Origin: Novosphingobium sp. 17-62-19
GTDB taxonomy: Bacteria > Pseudomonadota > Alphaproteobacteria > Sphingomonadales > Sphingomonadaceae
Reading direction: 5' to 3'
DNA: 60,081 nt
Assembly: GCF_002256775.1 (NCBI RefSeq)
Contig: NZ_NCII01000005.1
Coordinates: 1 to 60,081 of the forward strand
Shown piece by piece: positions 16,366 through 25,816 of this stretch. Every line of letters starts with the position of its first letter. Within the stretch, counting starts at the first letter, position 1. The notes under the pieces were generated by a model. That model was not told the DNA's origin and searched no databases. It saw nothing but the letters and a program-made list of their open reading frames with translations. A program made the position numbers and the translations under genes.

Positions 16366-17307
16366 CTACTCCGAAACCCAATGCTTCGGTGTCGTGGGCG
16401 CACCATGCTGAGCACCGAACGAATAAAACCGCGGAGGTTCGTAATGCGTTTCAGCGGTGAATGGTTCACGGAATTTGCCGAAGGCTTCATCGTGCTTCAC
16501 GAAATAGGCATTCACGCCGACCAGATCGCATCCGACCAGAGCCATGCCTTTTGCGGCGCCGATCTGTTCAAACACCTTGAGACTGGCACCATACCATGCC
16601 GTTCCATCCCAGATGGCTTCGGGATTGTAGGGAACACAGACCGGTTCGTTGGGCGGCAATGTGCAGTTATATTCCACACAAGCCACGCGTGACGTGCGAT
16701 TTACCGCCTTCCAGACATGAGAGGTATTGTAGTCGATATCGATCGACATGTAGTCGAGTTCTTGTGGGACTCCAACCTCATCGAGCAAGTCATTGATGTT
16801 TTCAGCGGTGATGAAGGCTTGCAGGATCGAAAGCTGTCCAGATTCGATGTAGGGACGGAAGAAATCCCGTGCATGATCGACATGTCCGGGTGAACCCTCC
16901 AGCCAAAAGCCGCGCCAGCCACGTTCAAGCAGAAATCTTGTGGTGTTTTCCCGCCCGTCACCGATACCGAATTCCAGAAAGGTTCGATCGCGAACACCGA
17001 TCCGGCTAAATATCTCGGCAATGACGCCATCTTCGCCCTGCTGGCTGTACATGCGACGATTGAAGCGTGCGAGAGACTTGGGATCAGCATATCGCCCATC
17101 GGCTGCCAAGGCCGCAGAAATCTGCATCGATTCTGCAACCGCACGGACCTGCCAGCCATCAGCCCGGATCGAACCGAGCAGGTCAATGATCGTATGCATG
17201 GTGCCGGTCAGATCAGCTAGCTGGCGCGCCATACCCGCCAGTTCCGCCTTCAATTCAGAAACCACACCCAACGCGGGATCCCCCTTGTTCAGTTCAGCTT
17301 TTTGCAT
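16366..17307 (-). CDS. FkbM-like putative SAM-dependent methyltransferase
   Basis: A 313-residue protein whose middle resembles FkbM-type methyltransferases. YSQQGEDGVIAEIFSRIG is followed by the SAM-binding loop FLEFGIGDGRENTTRFLLE, an acidic end-of-strand segment GFWLEGSPGH, and MSIDIDYNTSHVWKAV. The N-terminal 70 residues are helical with a coiled-coil look (LKAELAGMARQLADL). The ATG at 17307 has an excellent GAGAGGAG seven bases upstream, so I prefer it to a start 39 codons earlier. It is the last gene of the reverse-strand glycosyltransferase block, so it may methylate or modify the capsule sugar. Methyltransferase function is inferred from fold motifs only. Confidence 0.75.
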   Translation of the reverse strand: MQKAELNKGDPALGVVSELKAELAGMARQLADLTGTMHTIIDLLGSIRADGWQVRAVAESMQISAALAADGRYADPKSLARFNRRMYSQQGEDGVIAEIFSRIGVRDRTFLEFGIGDGRENTTRFLLERGWRGFWLEGSPGHVDHARDFFRPYIESGQLSILQAFITAENINDLLDEVGVPQELDYMSIDIDYNTSHVWKAVNRTSRVACVEYNCTLPPNEPVCVPYNPEAIWDGTAWYGASLKVFEQIGAAKGMALVGCDLVGVNAYFVKHDEAFGKFREPFTAETHYEPPRFYSFGAQHGAPTTPKHWVSE

Positions 17308-17420
17308 TGAAACTCCTCTCAATATGCCGGAGCCGAGGCCCCTTAGTAGTTGAAGAATTGTATAAGGTTGCGCTGTGCCAATGCCGCCGGAACGGCCAGT
17401 TGGATGATGAGGGCGCAAGT

Positions 17421-19346
17421 TCAAGCAAGGCTGGCGCTCCGCCAGGATTCTGCCGGTTCAGTTGGCGAATTGACCGCAATCTGGCCGGATACTGCAGCCA
17501 TGTCAGCATTTCGACTGTCGAGCAGATCAAGCATTTCGCGCCACCGCTGACCCACGGCTTCGGGCGAATACAGTGTCCTGATGCGCCGGCTGCCGGCTTT
17601 GGCGAGGCCTTCGCGCCATGGCCGATCCTGTGCCATCCTGTGCATCAGGGCGCCTGCGGCGGCGACATCGGGTTCGGCCCAGATCTGCCCTGTGCCGAAA
17701 GGATACTCTCCGGCCAGAACCGGACGCAGGCGGGCGGGCACCAGTGCGGCTGTATCCCACTGCGTAAAGTCAAGGTTGCCGGAATGCGCCGTCACGATGA
17801 CCGGCAGCCCCAGCGCCATGCATTCGGCAATGTTGCGCCCGAACCCTTCGGCACGATGCAGTGACAAGAAACAGTCGCAGGCCCGATAAAGATCAAGGAG
17901 CGCGCCGCGTTCAAGCGACTTGTCGATCAGGAATAGACGAGGGTCCTGTGCAGCCCTTGCCTCAAGCGCCATCCACGCTTGCGAATCCTTGGCCCGTATC
18001 CCCTTGATTACGATACCGACGGGTTCATCCCCGCGCGGAAAGGCGCTGTCGAACGCCTCAAGACAGGCATTGGGATTCTTGCGTGCGCTGGAAGATAGGG
18101 CATCATAGGCGAAGACAAACAAGAAGCGGTCATCAGGCAGGCCGAAATCCTTGCGGGTCAGGGCATTGGTCTCATCATAAGTGACGACCATCGGCATGTG
18201 CCTGACCGGTACGGGAGACGATCGCAGATAGGCATCGCGGGTGTAGTGCGTCGAGGCCCAGACTTCATCGACCAGAGCATATGCGTGTTGAAACATCTCT
18301 GGAAATTCGGGCAATTCCCATGGCCAGAAACCAATCAATACCTGCCCATCGAATGCCTGCCTGCCAAGGAGGTTCACGATACGGACCGTATCCAGCCCTG
18401 TCGCGCAAAAGACAGTATAGCGATAGGGCAGATCTTCAGAGACAAAATGGTCGAGACTGCGGTCTTCATGTCCCACCGGCGAGGTGCCGGAAACGTCGCA
18501 AACCGTAAACGGCACCCCCCCAGCGGCAAGGGCGGATGCGGCCATGCGCACGTCTTCGCCAATGCCAAACCGCCCGCGCGGATGACCTACCAGATTGACG
18601 CCGAACGGGAGATCGGGGTTGGGCGGCGGACGCAGCCCGTCTGCCAATCCGATATGCGGATGAGCAAGGAGCGGCCAGCGCACACCGCCACGTTCGCGTA
18701 GCCACGATCGAAATCCGCTATCGGCAGGGCTGGAAAAACGTCGTGACAGTTGCTGATCTTCGTCCCAGATCCATTGGACGATGAGGGGGATATCAGAGCC
18801 CGCCTCTACCGAAAGCAGAGCGTCGGCCTGATCCTTGGTCAGGAGCGAGAACCAGTTGTACTTTGCAATCGCGGTGAGAAAAAACCAGCGAACGATGCGT
18901 TGCTGCGCTTCGGACGCGCGCAGGTCTTCCGCCGAGAATCCCTGACGCAACGCTGCTTCGTGCATCAGCCAAGTCAGCGGCAACGGGCCGAAGCACGGCA
19001 AATGGGGGACGGCGGCGAGCCACGGCCGATACGCCTCAAGGGTCGCCCGGTCAGCCGGGACGCCGATCTCGCTGAAGCCGTGGAATATCAGCCATTGCGA
19101 GAGGGCATGATGCTGGTCCTTGCGGTCCAGATCGAATGCGGCTTGCAAATCGGGACGCTCAGCCCGCAATTTCATTGCGAGATCGGACAGGGGAAGACGC
19201 GGTGGGGCTGCCCTTTCTTTCCCGATCTGCCTGAGCCGATGAAGTAAGCGCTTCAATTCAGAAAATCCTTCATCGCCTGCGGTTGCATGAAGAATGCCGC
19301 CAAGGATGCACGCCTTGCCTGCAACTGCGGATGCCGCCGGACACAA
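17421..19346 (-). CDS. GT4-family glycosyltransferase, start uncertain
   Basis: A large glycosyltransferase of about 641 residues. The N-terminal 230 residues are a helical region without a family I can name. The remainder is GT-B: GRFGIGEDVRMAASALA, FWPWELPEFPEMF, VDEVWASTHYTRDAY, then the GT4 donor half FVFAYDALSSSARKNP, LSLHRAEGFGRNIAECMALG and IVTAHSGNLDF. No ATG begins it. The only usual initiator near the left edge is TTG at 19346, yet the frame stays open to 19403 and reads like protein (VDTVFLASDGNIRDAL), with a TGA just before. Either a rare start is used or a frameshift has cut the true N-terminus. It lies after the 531-residue GT4 gene. Confidence 0.8.
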   Translation of the reverse strand: MCPAASAVAGKACILGGILHATAGDEGFSELKRLLHRLRQIGKERAAPPRLPLSDLAMKLRAERPDLQAAFDLDRKDQHHALSQWLIFHGFSEIGVPADRATLEAYRPWLAAVPHLPCFGPLPLTWLMHEAALRQGFSAEDLRASEAQQRIVRWFFLTAIAKYNWFSLLTKDQADALLSVEAGSDIPLIVQWIWDEDQQLSRRFSSPADSGFRSWLRERGGVRWPLLAHPHIGLADGLRPPPNPDLPFGVNLVGHPRGRFGIGEDVRMAASALAAGGVPFTVCDVSGTSPVGHEDRSLDHFVSEDLPYRYTVFCATGLDTVRIVNLLGRQAFDGQVLIGFWPWELPEFPEMFQHAYALVDEVWASTHYTRDAYLRSSPVPVRHMPMVVTYDETNALTRKDFGLPDDRFLFVFAYDALSSSARKNPNACLEAFDSAFPRGDEPVGIVIKGIRAKDSQAWMALEARAAQDPRLFLIDKSLERGALLDLYRACDCFLSLHRAEGFGRNIAECMALGLPVIVTAHSGNLDFTQWDTAALVPARLRPVLAGEYPFGTGQIWAEPDVAAAGALMHRMAQDRPWREGLAKAGSRRIRTLYSPEAVGQRWREMLDLLDSRNADMAAVSGQIAVNSPTEPAESWRSASLA

Positions 19347-19437
19347 TGCATCGCGAATATTCCCATCCGAGGCAAGGAAGACCGTGTCGACTTTGGCGCA
19401 GGATCATCGGCAGATGAAGGACATCGGCGGCATTTGC

Positions 19438-21033
19438 TCATCCCGGAGGCGGGAAATTGGGCCGGGAGCGGAGCGCACGTACAATCACGCGCGGCCGGGC
19501 ACGGCCGGGGAGCACTCGCAAAAGCAGATCGAAACTCAGCGCCTGCAAGCCGGACCATGCGCGCTGAAGGATTCCGAACGTGCGGTAAGACCGCAGACGA
19601 ACGCATTGCTGCCGTTGGCCTGCCGTGAGCCATTCTGCGGGCGCCAGCAGGCTTGCCTTCAACAACTCTTCGGGTAGGTCGGCGCGGTCGGGGTCTTCAA
19701 TCCTGCCCGCACATGAACCCACAATTCCGACGACCGGCTTGGCCGGGGAAGGCAGAAGTTTTGCCGCGATGACCTGCCTGAACAATGCTTCGATCATGGC
19801 GGCCTGTGCTGGAAAGCCGCGATTTTCCATACGGACCTTGGCATTGCGCGCAAGGCTCTGCCGGTCATCGGGATGGTCCACCAGTTCATCAAGCAATTGC
19901 GCCAGCATTGCGACGTTGCCCGGCTCGCACAGTCGGCCGGTCACACCGTCCTCAATGAGCTCGGGAATGCCGCCGATCTGGCTGGCGACGACCGCAAGTC
20001 CGCTCGACATGGCCTCCATGATTGAGACCGGCTGGTTCTCGCTCCAGACCGATGGCAGGACCATGATATCCGCATTTGCATAGACCTGCGACATTTGGTC
20101 TGGCGCAATGCGGCCTGCAAATTCAAGCTGATCGAGCCCCGCGCGCAACGCCTGTGCGTGCAGCGCGTCTTTTTCGGGGCCCACGCCGACAAGCTTCAGC
20201 CGAACTTGCGTGCGCCGTTTCATCGCGGCGACTGCATCGATCAATCCGGCCACGCCCTTGTGCGCGCCGAGATAGCCCACATAGAGTATGCGCACCGTGG
20301 TGTCGGCTTCGCGGTCAGGTGTGATGCAGGGGAACGGGTCCATGCCATTGGCGATCACGTTCATACGGTCCGCCGGGAGGCCCCAGGCCACATAGCGATC
20401 GGCCAGAAAGCGGCTGGGTGAAACGAAGGCCGCCACTGATGCCAGCGATAACGCGATGGAATCCTTGCGCAACCGCATGGGCAGATTGGGGATGCCCGCT
20501 TCGGTGCTGACAGGTAGGCACATGCGGCATTGCGTGGTGTCTTCGCACTGGCGGCCATCGGGGCGCATGAGCGTGTTGCGAAGGCAGATGCCCCAGTAAT
20601 CGTGCAAGGTCACGACGGTCGGTATGCCCAACTCGCTGGCGATGGTGGGCAACCTGACCGAAAGCCCCATCAGATTATGCGCATGAACGACGTCTGGCTG
20701 GAATTCAGTCAGTACGGCGGCAAGGTGGCGATCCACCTTGCCGTGGACGAGGTTTTGCCAAGCCGGATCGAAATCACGCGGAGCCATGCCGATCCTGTGG
20801 ATCACCATGCCATCCATCATATCGTCCAGACGGTCCCCGTGCGGGATCGGACCGCCAAGATCACCTGCAAACACCCGTACTTCGTGACCTTGCTGGGCAA
20901 GGGCGAGAGCCAACTTGTGCGCCATCAGTTCTGCCCCGCCAACAAAGCGCGGGGGATAAACATTGGTGGCAACCAGAATGCGCAACGTCCCTGTGTGAGA
21001 GACCGGCACCATCTGGATCGGCGCCGTATTCAC
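19438..21033 (-). CDS. GT4-family glycosyltransferase
   Basis: A 531-residue GT-B enzyme. NVYPPRFVGGAELMAHKLAL near residue 24 and VVHAHNLMGLS with LHDYWGICLRNTLM form the acceptor half, including a Cys-rich insert (CEDTTQCRMCLP). The donor half has ILYVGYLGAHKGVAGLIDAV, LVGVGPEKDALHA and PSVWSENQPVSIMEAMSSG followed by GGIPELIEDGVTG. About 100 residues follow the core domain without a recognised family. It overlaps the next upstream gene by four bases, which supports co-transcription. Donor sugar unknown. Confidence 0.88.
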   Translation of the reverse strand: MNTAPIQMVPVSHTGTLRILVATNVYPPRFVGGAELMAHKLALALAQQGHEVRVFAGDLGGPIPHGDRLDDMMDGMVIHRIGMAPRDFDPAWQNLVHGKVDRHLAAVLTEFQPDVVHAHNLMGLSVRLPTIASELGIPTVVTLHDYWGICLRNTLMRPDGRQCEDTTQCRMCLPVSTEAGIPNLPMRLRKDSIALSLASVAAFVSPSRFLADRYVAWGLPADRMNVIANGMDPFPCITPDREADTTVRILYVGYLGAHKGVAGLIDAVAAMKRRTQVRLKLVGVGPEKDALHAQALRAGLDQLEFAGRIAPDQMSQVYANADIMVLPSVWSENQPVSIMEAMSSGLAVVASQIGGIPELIEDGVTGRLCEPGNVAMLAQLLDELVDHPDDRQSLARNAKVRMENRGFPAQAAMIEALFRQVIAAKLLPSPAKPVVGIVGSCAGRIEDPDRADLPEELLKASLLAPAEWLTAGQRQQCVRLRSYRTFGILQRAWSGLQALSFDLLLRVLPGRARPRVIVRALRSRPNFPPPG

Positions 21034-23786
21034 CTTTTCACCGCAGCGGCGATTTCCTCGACAAAGGCATCATTGTTGAAGGCCAGGCAATACTTGTATC
21101 CCGCAACGCAGGTGTCGAAGTGATATCGCTCCTGGTAGTTGCAAGGCGCACAGGCAGGATGATTGGCAACAATGACTGGGTTTGCGCCAGGATGGACGAT
21201 GTTTTCGCGCATGTCCCGGCTCAGCACCAGAACGAAGTCATCGCGCAGGAACTGGGCAAGATGGGACGTGAAACTGTCTGTCGTCAACAGTTTTTCAGCA
21301 TATCGCACCAGCCGAAAGGTATCCATCAGGTCATCGATATTCCGGGGCTTGAGATCGCCCTTCTCGAAATCGGCACGCCAGGCGCTGTCGTTCTGGACGT
21401 AGCATTCGAAACGATCACATCCCAGTCGCTGGTTGACACTGGCAAGAACATGCGGGGGAATCGTCTGGAATGACTTTCCGGCAGGAAAGCTGACATTGTG
21501 GCGAAATGCATCACGTGTGCTCTCTGGCGTCGCATTATCAACATATGCGCCAAAAATCTGGCGGATCTTGGCAATCGACCGCTTCATCTGGGTCATGAAT
21601 TGCAGCGGATAGACTTTGTGATGCAATGCCAGTGGCAGCCAGACGCGATAGCCCACGTAAGATGGCGTCGCCTGGGTCCAATTCTGCCGTTTGAACAACA
21701 CGAATTCCGAAACCCTGAGCCTTGCCCGCTTTTCAAAGGACAAGTCGGCACCGTCCCGCGGAAAAGTTTTTTGCCGGTCAAGTGCTTCGACCCAGTTCAT
21801 CCGCCAGTCTCTACCGATGTAAGTATCGCGCCATTCGCGCCAGGTTTCGGGCGGTAACGGCGAGTAGATCGGGCTGGCCGGGTTCTGAGGTGCGCCGCGT
21901 CGCACTTCGAGTCCGAAGGCGCCGAACAGGCGTTCTGCCAGATTGGCCAATATCGGCTGAACATGGATCACGCATCCCGGCGCGCAAAGGTCGACACCCA
22001 TGTCGAGCAGGGTGAACAACCCCGCCCAGATCATAAGGTTGTCTCCCAGGCCGACATTGGAAAGATCAATGGTTCGCAGCCGTCGTTCAGGCATGAAGCG
22101 CGCCGACCGTGCCTTCTTTGCCAGATAGACGGGCGCAGCAACCGCAAGCGCCACCTTCTGCGCGGTGCGCAAGGCCTTGTGGCGAGGCGGCTTCACCGGA
22201 ACCGCGCTCGGCAGCACAGGCAGGCGCGGCTCGGGGAAATTGGGGCGGTGCAGGCTCATCAGGCGATGGCCGAGCAGATCGATCAGAATGTTCATGCTGC
22301 CGACATCGGCCGTCCCCTTGGGAGGACTGATCGGCCTTAAGGCTTCAATATCGGCGAACAACCTGGCCCAAACCGTATCGAGATTGTCGGCAATGACATC
22401 GGCAACGACAGAGCGCGCCTCTGCGCCCAGCTTCCGTCTGCGAGCGGGGTTCAGAAGCAGCCCTGCAACTTCATTTGCCAATTCGGCGATCTGTCCTTGC
22501 GGAACGACGATGCAGCCCTTTCCGGCGCGCAGATATTCGATCTGCGGCAGGTCGAACATCACGGTGGGTACGCCGTGTGACCACACTTCGCCCAGCACCA
22601 TGGGATAACCTTCAAAATCCGAAGTCATCACATGCACCGAGGCTTGTTCAATATATCGCTGCACCTCGGTGGTGTAGCCGATGAAATGAACTTTCGAGCG
22701 AATATTGAGCGCCTCGGCATACTCTCGCGCCCAGGCAAGATCAGGGCCTCCCCCCACGATGAGCAAGCGCGCATCGGGTACCTGTTCAAGGAGCAGCGGA
22801 AACATCTTGAGAAGTTGATCCACGCGCTTCTGATGGCGTTCAACGCGCGCAATCCAGACGATGGTATTGTCATTCAGGGGCGCCAACTGATCTGGCAGGC
22901 GGTCAAACGTGAGCGGGTTGTGGATCATCCGGGCGGCAATGCCCCAGCGTTCGAACCACACGCGGTCGACTTCGCTGAGCACAACCATGGCATCGGCATG
23001 TTTGTAAGACAGGAAGCGCAAGTAGGAGATTGCCAGATCGTCGACGCTGTTGATGCCGGCATCAAAGCAGTTATGCCAACCTATGACTGTCGCGATGCCA
23101 AGGCTCTTGGCAACCAGCATGTCCCAGACGGTTGAGAATTCGTACCATTGGTTCGTGATGAAGATGTCAACCTTCTCGCGCACGAGAACATCGGCCAGTG
23201 CCCGGCCTCGTGGAGGGTAATGCTTGTTGAACATCATGCGTTCTGGGAGGATGAAACGCTGGATATCTTCGCCGTAATCGTAATCATTGACCGGATCAGC
23301 CTCCTGATCGGTCAACAGGATGACGCGATATCCCATCGCGGTCCACATCTGCACCTGCCTTGCAGTTACCCGTTCGGTGCCGCCATTGTTTATCCGCCAA
23401 TAGTAGATGGCAATGGTACGTATCTTGCGCGGGACAGGGGGGGCAAAGGCTGCTGACTTCAGCTTCTTAAAGAAATCTATGTCATTGAAATATTTGGAGC
23501 TTGCTTCGATAACAAAATCAAGATCAGCTAGTTCCGTCTCTTCATCGCCCCGCGCGCGCAAGGTGGGTGTCGCAACTACGCCTGACGGGCCTTTTGGAGA
23601 ACCTTGGCGAGACCGATACTCAGCCGAATTCTGAATTTCCCCCAACACCCAAAGCGGAGTCGCGCCTTTGCGCAGCGCTTCGACATAGCCCCGCGAACCA
23701 TCCGCATCCGGTTCACGGCCAAGCATCGAGCGATAGAGACCCGCCACATAATCCTCAGGCGAAAATTTAACGTTCCCTGCCTTCAC
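21030..23786 (-). CDS. Multi-domain glycosyltransferase: DUF4214-like + GT4 + GT9-like
   Basis: About 918 residues with three visible parts. First, residues about 10-60 resemble DUF4214 (EDYVAGLYRSMLGREPDADG, GEIQNSAEYRSR). Second, residues about 125-480 form a GT4 enzyme (YYWRINNGGTERVTARQ, IVWIARVERHQKRVDQLL, MTSDFEGYPMVLGEVWSHG). Third, residues about 570-905 look like a heptosyltransferase-type GT9 domain (IDLSNVGLGDNLMIWAGL, LTTDSFTSHLAQFL, CAPCNYQERYHFDTC). The GTG at 23786 lies one base after the gmhB stop and has AAAGG about 8 bases upstream; a GTG at 23819 inside gmhB is the longer choice. Two transferase domains in one chain, next to ADP-heptose genes, suggest it adds two successive sugars. 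Confidence 0.82.
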   Translation of the reverse strand: MKAGNVKFSPEDYVAGLYRSMLGREPDADGSRGYVEALRKGATPLWVLGEIQNSAEYRSRQGSPKGPSGVVATPTLRARGDEETELADLDFVIEASSKYFNDIDFFKKLKSAAFAPPVPRKIRTIAIYYWRINNGGTERVTARQVQMWTAMGYRVILLTDQEADPVNDYDYGEDIQRFILPERMMFNKHYPPRGRALADVLVREKVDIFITNQWYEFSTVWDMLVAKSLGIATVIGWHNCFDAGINSVDDLAISYLRFLSYKHADAMVVLSEVDRVWFERWGIAARMIHNPLTFDRLPDQLAPLNDNTIVWIARVERHQKRVDQLLKMFPLLLEQVPDARLLIVGGGPDLAWAREYAEALNIRSKVHFIGYTTEVQRYIEQASVHVMTSDFEGYPMVLGEVWSHGVPTVMFDLPQIEYLRAGKGCIVVPQGQIAELANEVAGLLLNPARRRKLGAEARSVVADVIADNLDTVWARLFADIEALRPISPPKGTADVGSMNILIDLLGHRLMSLHRPNFPEPRLPVLPSAVPVKPPRHKALRTAQKVALAVAAPVYLAKKARSARFMPERRLRTIDLSNVGLGDNLMIWAGLFTLLDMGVDLCAPGCVIHVQPILANLAERLFGAFGLEVRRGAPQNPASPIYSPLPPETWREWRDTYIGRDWRMNWVEALDRQKTFPRDGADLSFEKRARLRVSEFVLFKRQNWTQATPSYVGYRVWLPLALHHKVYPLQFMTQMKRSIAKIRQIFGAYVDNATPESTRDAFRHNVSFPAGKSFQTIPPHVLASVNQRLGCDRFECYVQNDSAWRADFEKGDLKPRNIDDLMDTFRLVRYAEKLLTTDSFTSHLAQFLRDDFVLVLSRDMRENIVHPGANPVIVANHPACAPCNYQERYHFDTCVAGYKYCLAFNNDAFVEEIAAAVKR

Positions 23787-23787
23787 G

Positions 23788-24366
23788 TCAGTTACCTTTC
23801 CCGGCCTCGAACGGAGCACCAGCCATCAATGTTTGCTGGTGGTTGGGGTATCCCGCCAGTATGTCGCCAACAAATTGATCGAGAGCGCCACCAGGGAAGA
23901 GATGACCGGCAATGCCGGCCGCTGCTGCCGCATCAAGGTCGCTCTGGCGATCACCGATCATGAAACTTTGTGCCAGATCGGTCGGGAACCGCGCGAGCGC
24001 CTTTAGCAGCATTCCCGGTCGCGGTTTGCGATCCTCATGATCGGCCCGATATTGCGGGATCACCGCTTCGGGGTGATACGGGCAATGATAGAAGGCAGCG
24101 ATGTGTCCGCCAGCACGCACGATTTCGCCCGCCATCCAGCCATGAAGCGCCTCGACATCCTGTTCGGTGTAGAGCCCGCGCGCGATGCCTGACTGGTTTG
24201 TGACCACCACACAGCGGTAACCACGCGCGCATAACAACGCCAGCGCAGCCAATGCCCCATCAATCCATTCGATCTGTTCGGGCCGGTGAGGGTAGCCCGT
24301 GTCCCGGTTGAGCACGCCATCCCGGTCCAACAGCGCCAATGGGCGAACCCGCGCGCTCTCAGACAT
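23788..24366 (-). CDS. gmhB: D-glycero-D-manno-heptose 1,7-bisphosphate 7-phosphatase
   Basis: A HAD-family phosphatase that removes the 7-phosphate of heptose bisphosphate in ADP-heptose synthesis. The 192 residues carry LLDRDGVLNRD (nucleophile and acid Asp), VVTNQSGIARG, the zinc-loop segment CPYHPE, RKPRPGML and MIGDRQSDLDAA. The loop carries one of the usual Cys-His ligands clearly (CPYH); the second Cys pair of longer zinc loops is not evident. It overlaps hldE by eight bases and is one base before the large glycosyltransferase, so all three are tightly linked. Confidence 0.92.
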   Translation of the reverse strand: MSESARVRPLALLDRDGVLNRDTGYPHRPEQIEWIDGALAALALLCARGYRCVVVTNQSGIARGLYTEQDVEALHGWMAGEIVRAGGHIAAFYHCPYHPEAVIPQYRADHEDRKPRPGMLLKALARFPTDLAQSFMIGDRQSDLDAAAAAGIAGHLFPGGALDQFVGDILAGYPNHQQTLMAGAPFEAGKGN

Positions 24367-25816
24367 CGGGCACTGGCACCGTCATGCGTGAAATCAGACG
24401 CGACGAAGACTGCCCCAGGGTGAGATCGGCCAGCAGAACGCGGCCGTTGCGGGCCATCACCAGATCGGCCCCCACGACAGTATCGATGGTGTAATCTGCG
24501 CCTTTGACCAGCACATCGGGCTGGAGCGCTTCAATCAGTTCCAAGGGAGTGTCTTCATCAAACAACGTAACAAGATCGACCCCCTTGATCGAGCCGATCA
24601 CCTGCGCGCGCGCCACCTCGTTTTGGATCGGGCGGCTGCTGCCTTTCAACCTTTGCACTGAGGCATCGGTGTTCAGGGCAATGACGAGCCTGTCGCAAGC
24701 GGCGCTTGCCTGATGAATAAGAGAGATGTGACCGGGATGAATCAGATCAAAGCAGCCGTTTGCAAAGCCAATCGACAATCCCTGCGCCGTCCACCGGCGG
24801 CAAGTTTCGATCGCTTCTGTGCGTGATACCAGTGCACCGTCAATGCTGAGATGCCCGTCAGCCTTGGCCGTAGCTTCGATGACTTCGGCAAAGCTCACCG
24901 TGGCCGTTCCCGCCTTGCCCACGACGACACCTGCTGCATCGTTCGCGAAGCGGATGGCAGCATCGATCGGCTCATCACAGGCCAGCATCACTGCGAGTGC
25001 GGCAACAACCGTGTCACCGGCGCCCGATACGTCGAATACCTCGCGCGCGCGCGCCGGGAAATGCAGCACCTGCCCAGTCGTGGGGTAAAATGACATGCCC
25101 TTTTCCGACCGCGTGAGCAGGACCGCGGAACCACAGATGGCCTGAACACTGGCAACTGCTGCCTGTGCCTCGTCATCGGTTTCGCAGCGCATTCTCGTGG
25201 CGGCAACCAGTTCACCCCGGTTGGGCGTTATAACTGTAGCGCCGCAATAGCCGGAAAGATCACGCCGCTTCGGATCGACGATGACCGGCTTGCCCATCGT
25301 TTTGGCCCCGGCAATGACCGCGGCGAGCAAGGCATCGGTCAGCACCCCTTTGCCATAGTCGGACAGGACGACGACGTCGGCAGATGCCATGGCAGCAGTA
25401 GCCCGCTGGATGAGCGCCTGTTCAATCTCGACAGAGAGCGGATGCAGATCTTCAAAATCGATGCGTACGACCTGTTGACCCGCCGTGATCCGCTGTTTGC
25501 GGATAGTACGCCGGGAACTGTCGACAACCATTCCGCCCTGATCAACATATCCGCGCGCGGCCAAAGCATCGGCAAGATCCTTCCCGTCGCAGCCGATAAG
25601 CCCGACAATGTCGACTTGCGCCCCGAAAGCCAGAACGTTTGCTGCAACATTTGCAGCGCCCCCGGGCACATGGCGCTGGTCGCGGGCGCGCACAACGGGC
25701 ACGGGCGCTTCGGGTGAGATGCGCTCAATCACCCCGTCGAGGTAGACATCAAGCATAAGGTCACCGATCACGGCCACACGGACTTTGGCAATCCGGTCCG
25801 CTATTGCATCACTCAT
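24359..25816 (-). CDS. hldE: Bifunctional heptose-7-phosphate kinase / heptose-1-phosphate adenylyltransferase
   Basis: Two-domain enzyme (485 residues) that phosphorylates D-glycero-beta-D-manno-heptose-7-phosphate at C1 and, after GmhB, makes ADP-heptose. The PfkB-type kinase domain (1-315) has VIGDLMLDVYLDG, PGGAANVAANVLAFGA and the catalytic DVSGAGDTVVAAL. The nucleotidyltransferase domain (345-485) has GFANGCFDLIHPGHISLI and the terminal QSSSRLISRM. It overlaps the epimerase gene upstream by four bases. The beta-anomer pathway is the LPS type, but here the heptose more likely enters capsule or another exoglycan. Confidence 0.95.
   Translation of the reverse strand: MSDAIADRIAKVRVAVIGDLMLDVYLDGVIERISPEAPVPVVRARDQRHVPGGAANVAANVLAFGAQVDIVGLIGCDGKDLADALAARGYVDQGGMVVDSSRRTIRKQRITAGQQVVRIDFEDLHPLSVEIEQALIQRATAAMASADVVVLSDYGKGVLTDALLAAVIAGAKTMGKPVIVDPKRRDLSGYCGATVITPNRGELVAATRMRCETDDEAQAAVASVQAICGSAVLLTRSEKGMSFYPTTGQVLHFPARAREVFDVSGAGDTVVAALAVMLACDEPIDAAIRFANDAAGVVVGKAGTATVSFAEVIEATAKADGHLSIDGALVSRTEAIETCRRWTAQGLSIGFANGCFDLIHPGHISLIHQASAACDRLVIALNTDASVQRLKGSSRPIQNEVARAQVIGSIKGVDLVTLFDEDTPLELIEALQPDVLVKGADYTIDTVVGADLVMARNGRVLLADLTLGQSSSRLISRMTVPVPDV

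Noticed and set aside
19253-19633. Reverse frame of 126 codons across the junction of two glycosyltransferase genes
   Set aside because: It overlaps both genes in another frame and has no domain; considered only as evidence for a possible frameshift.
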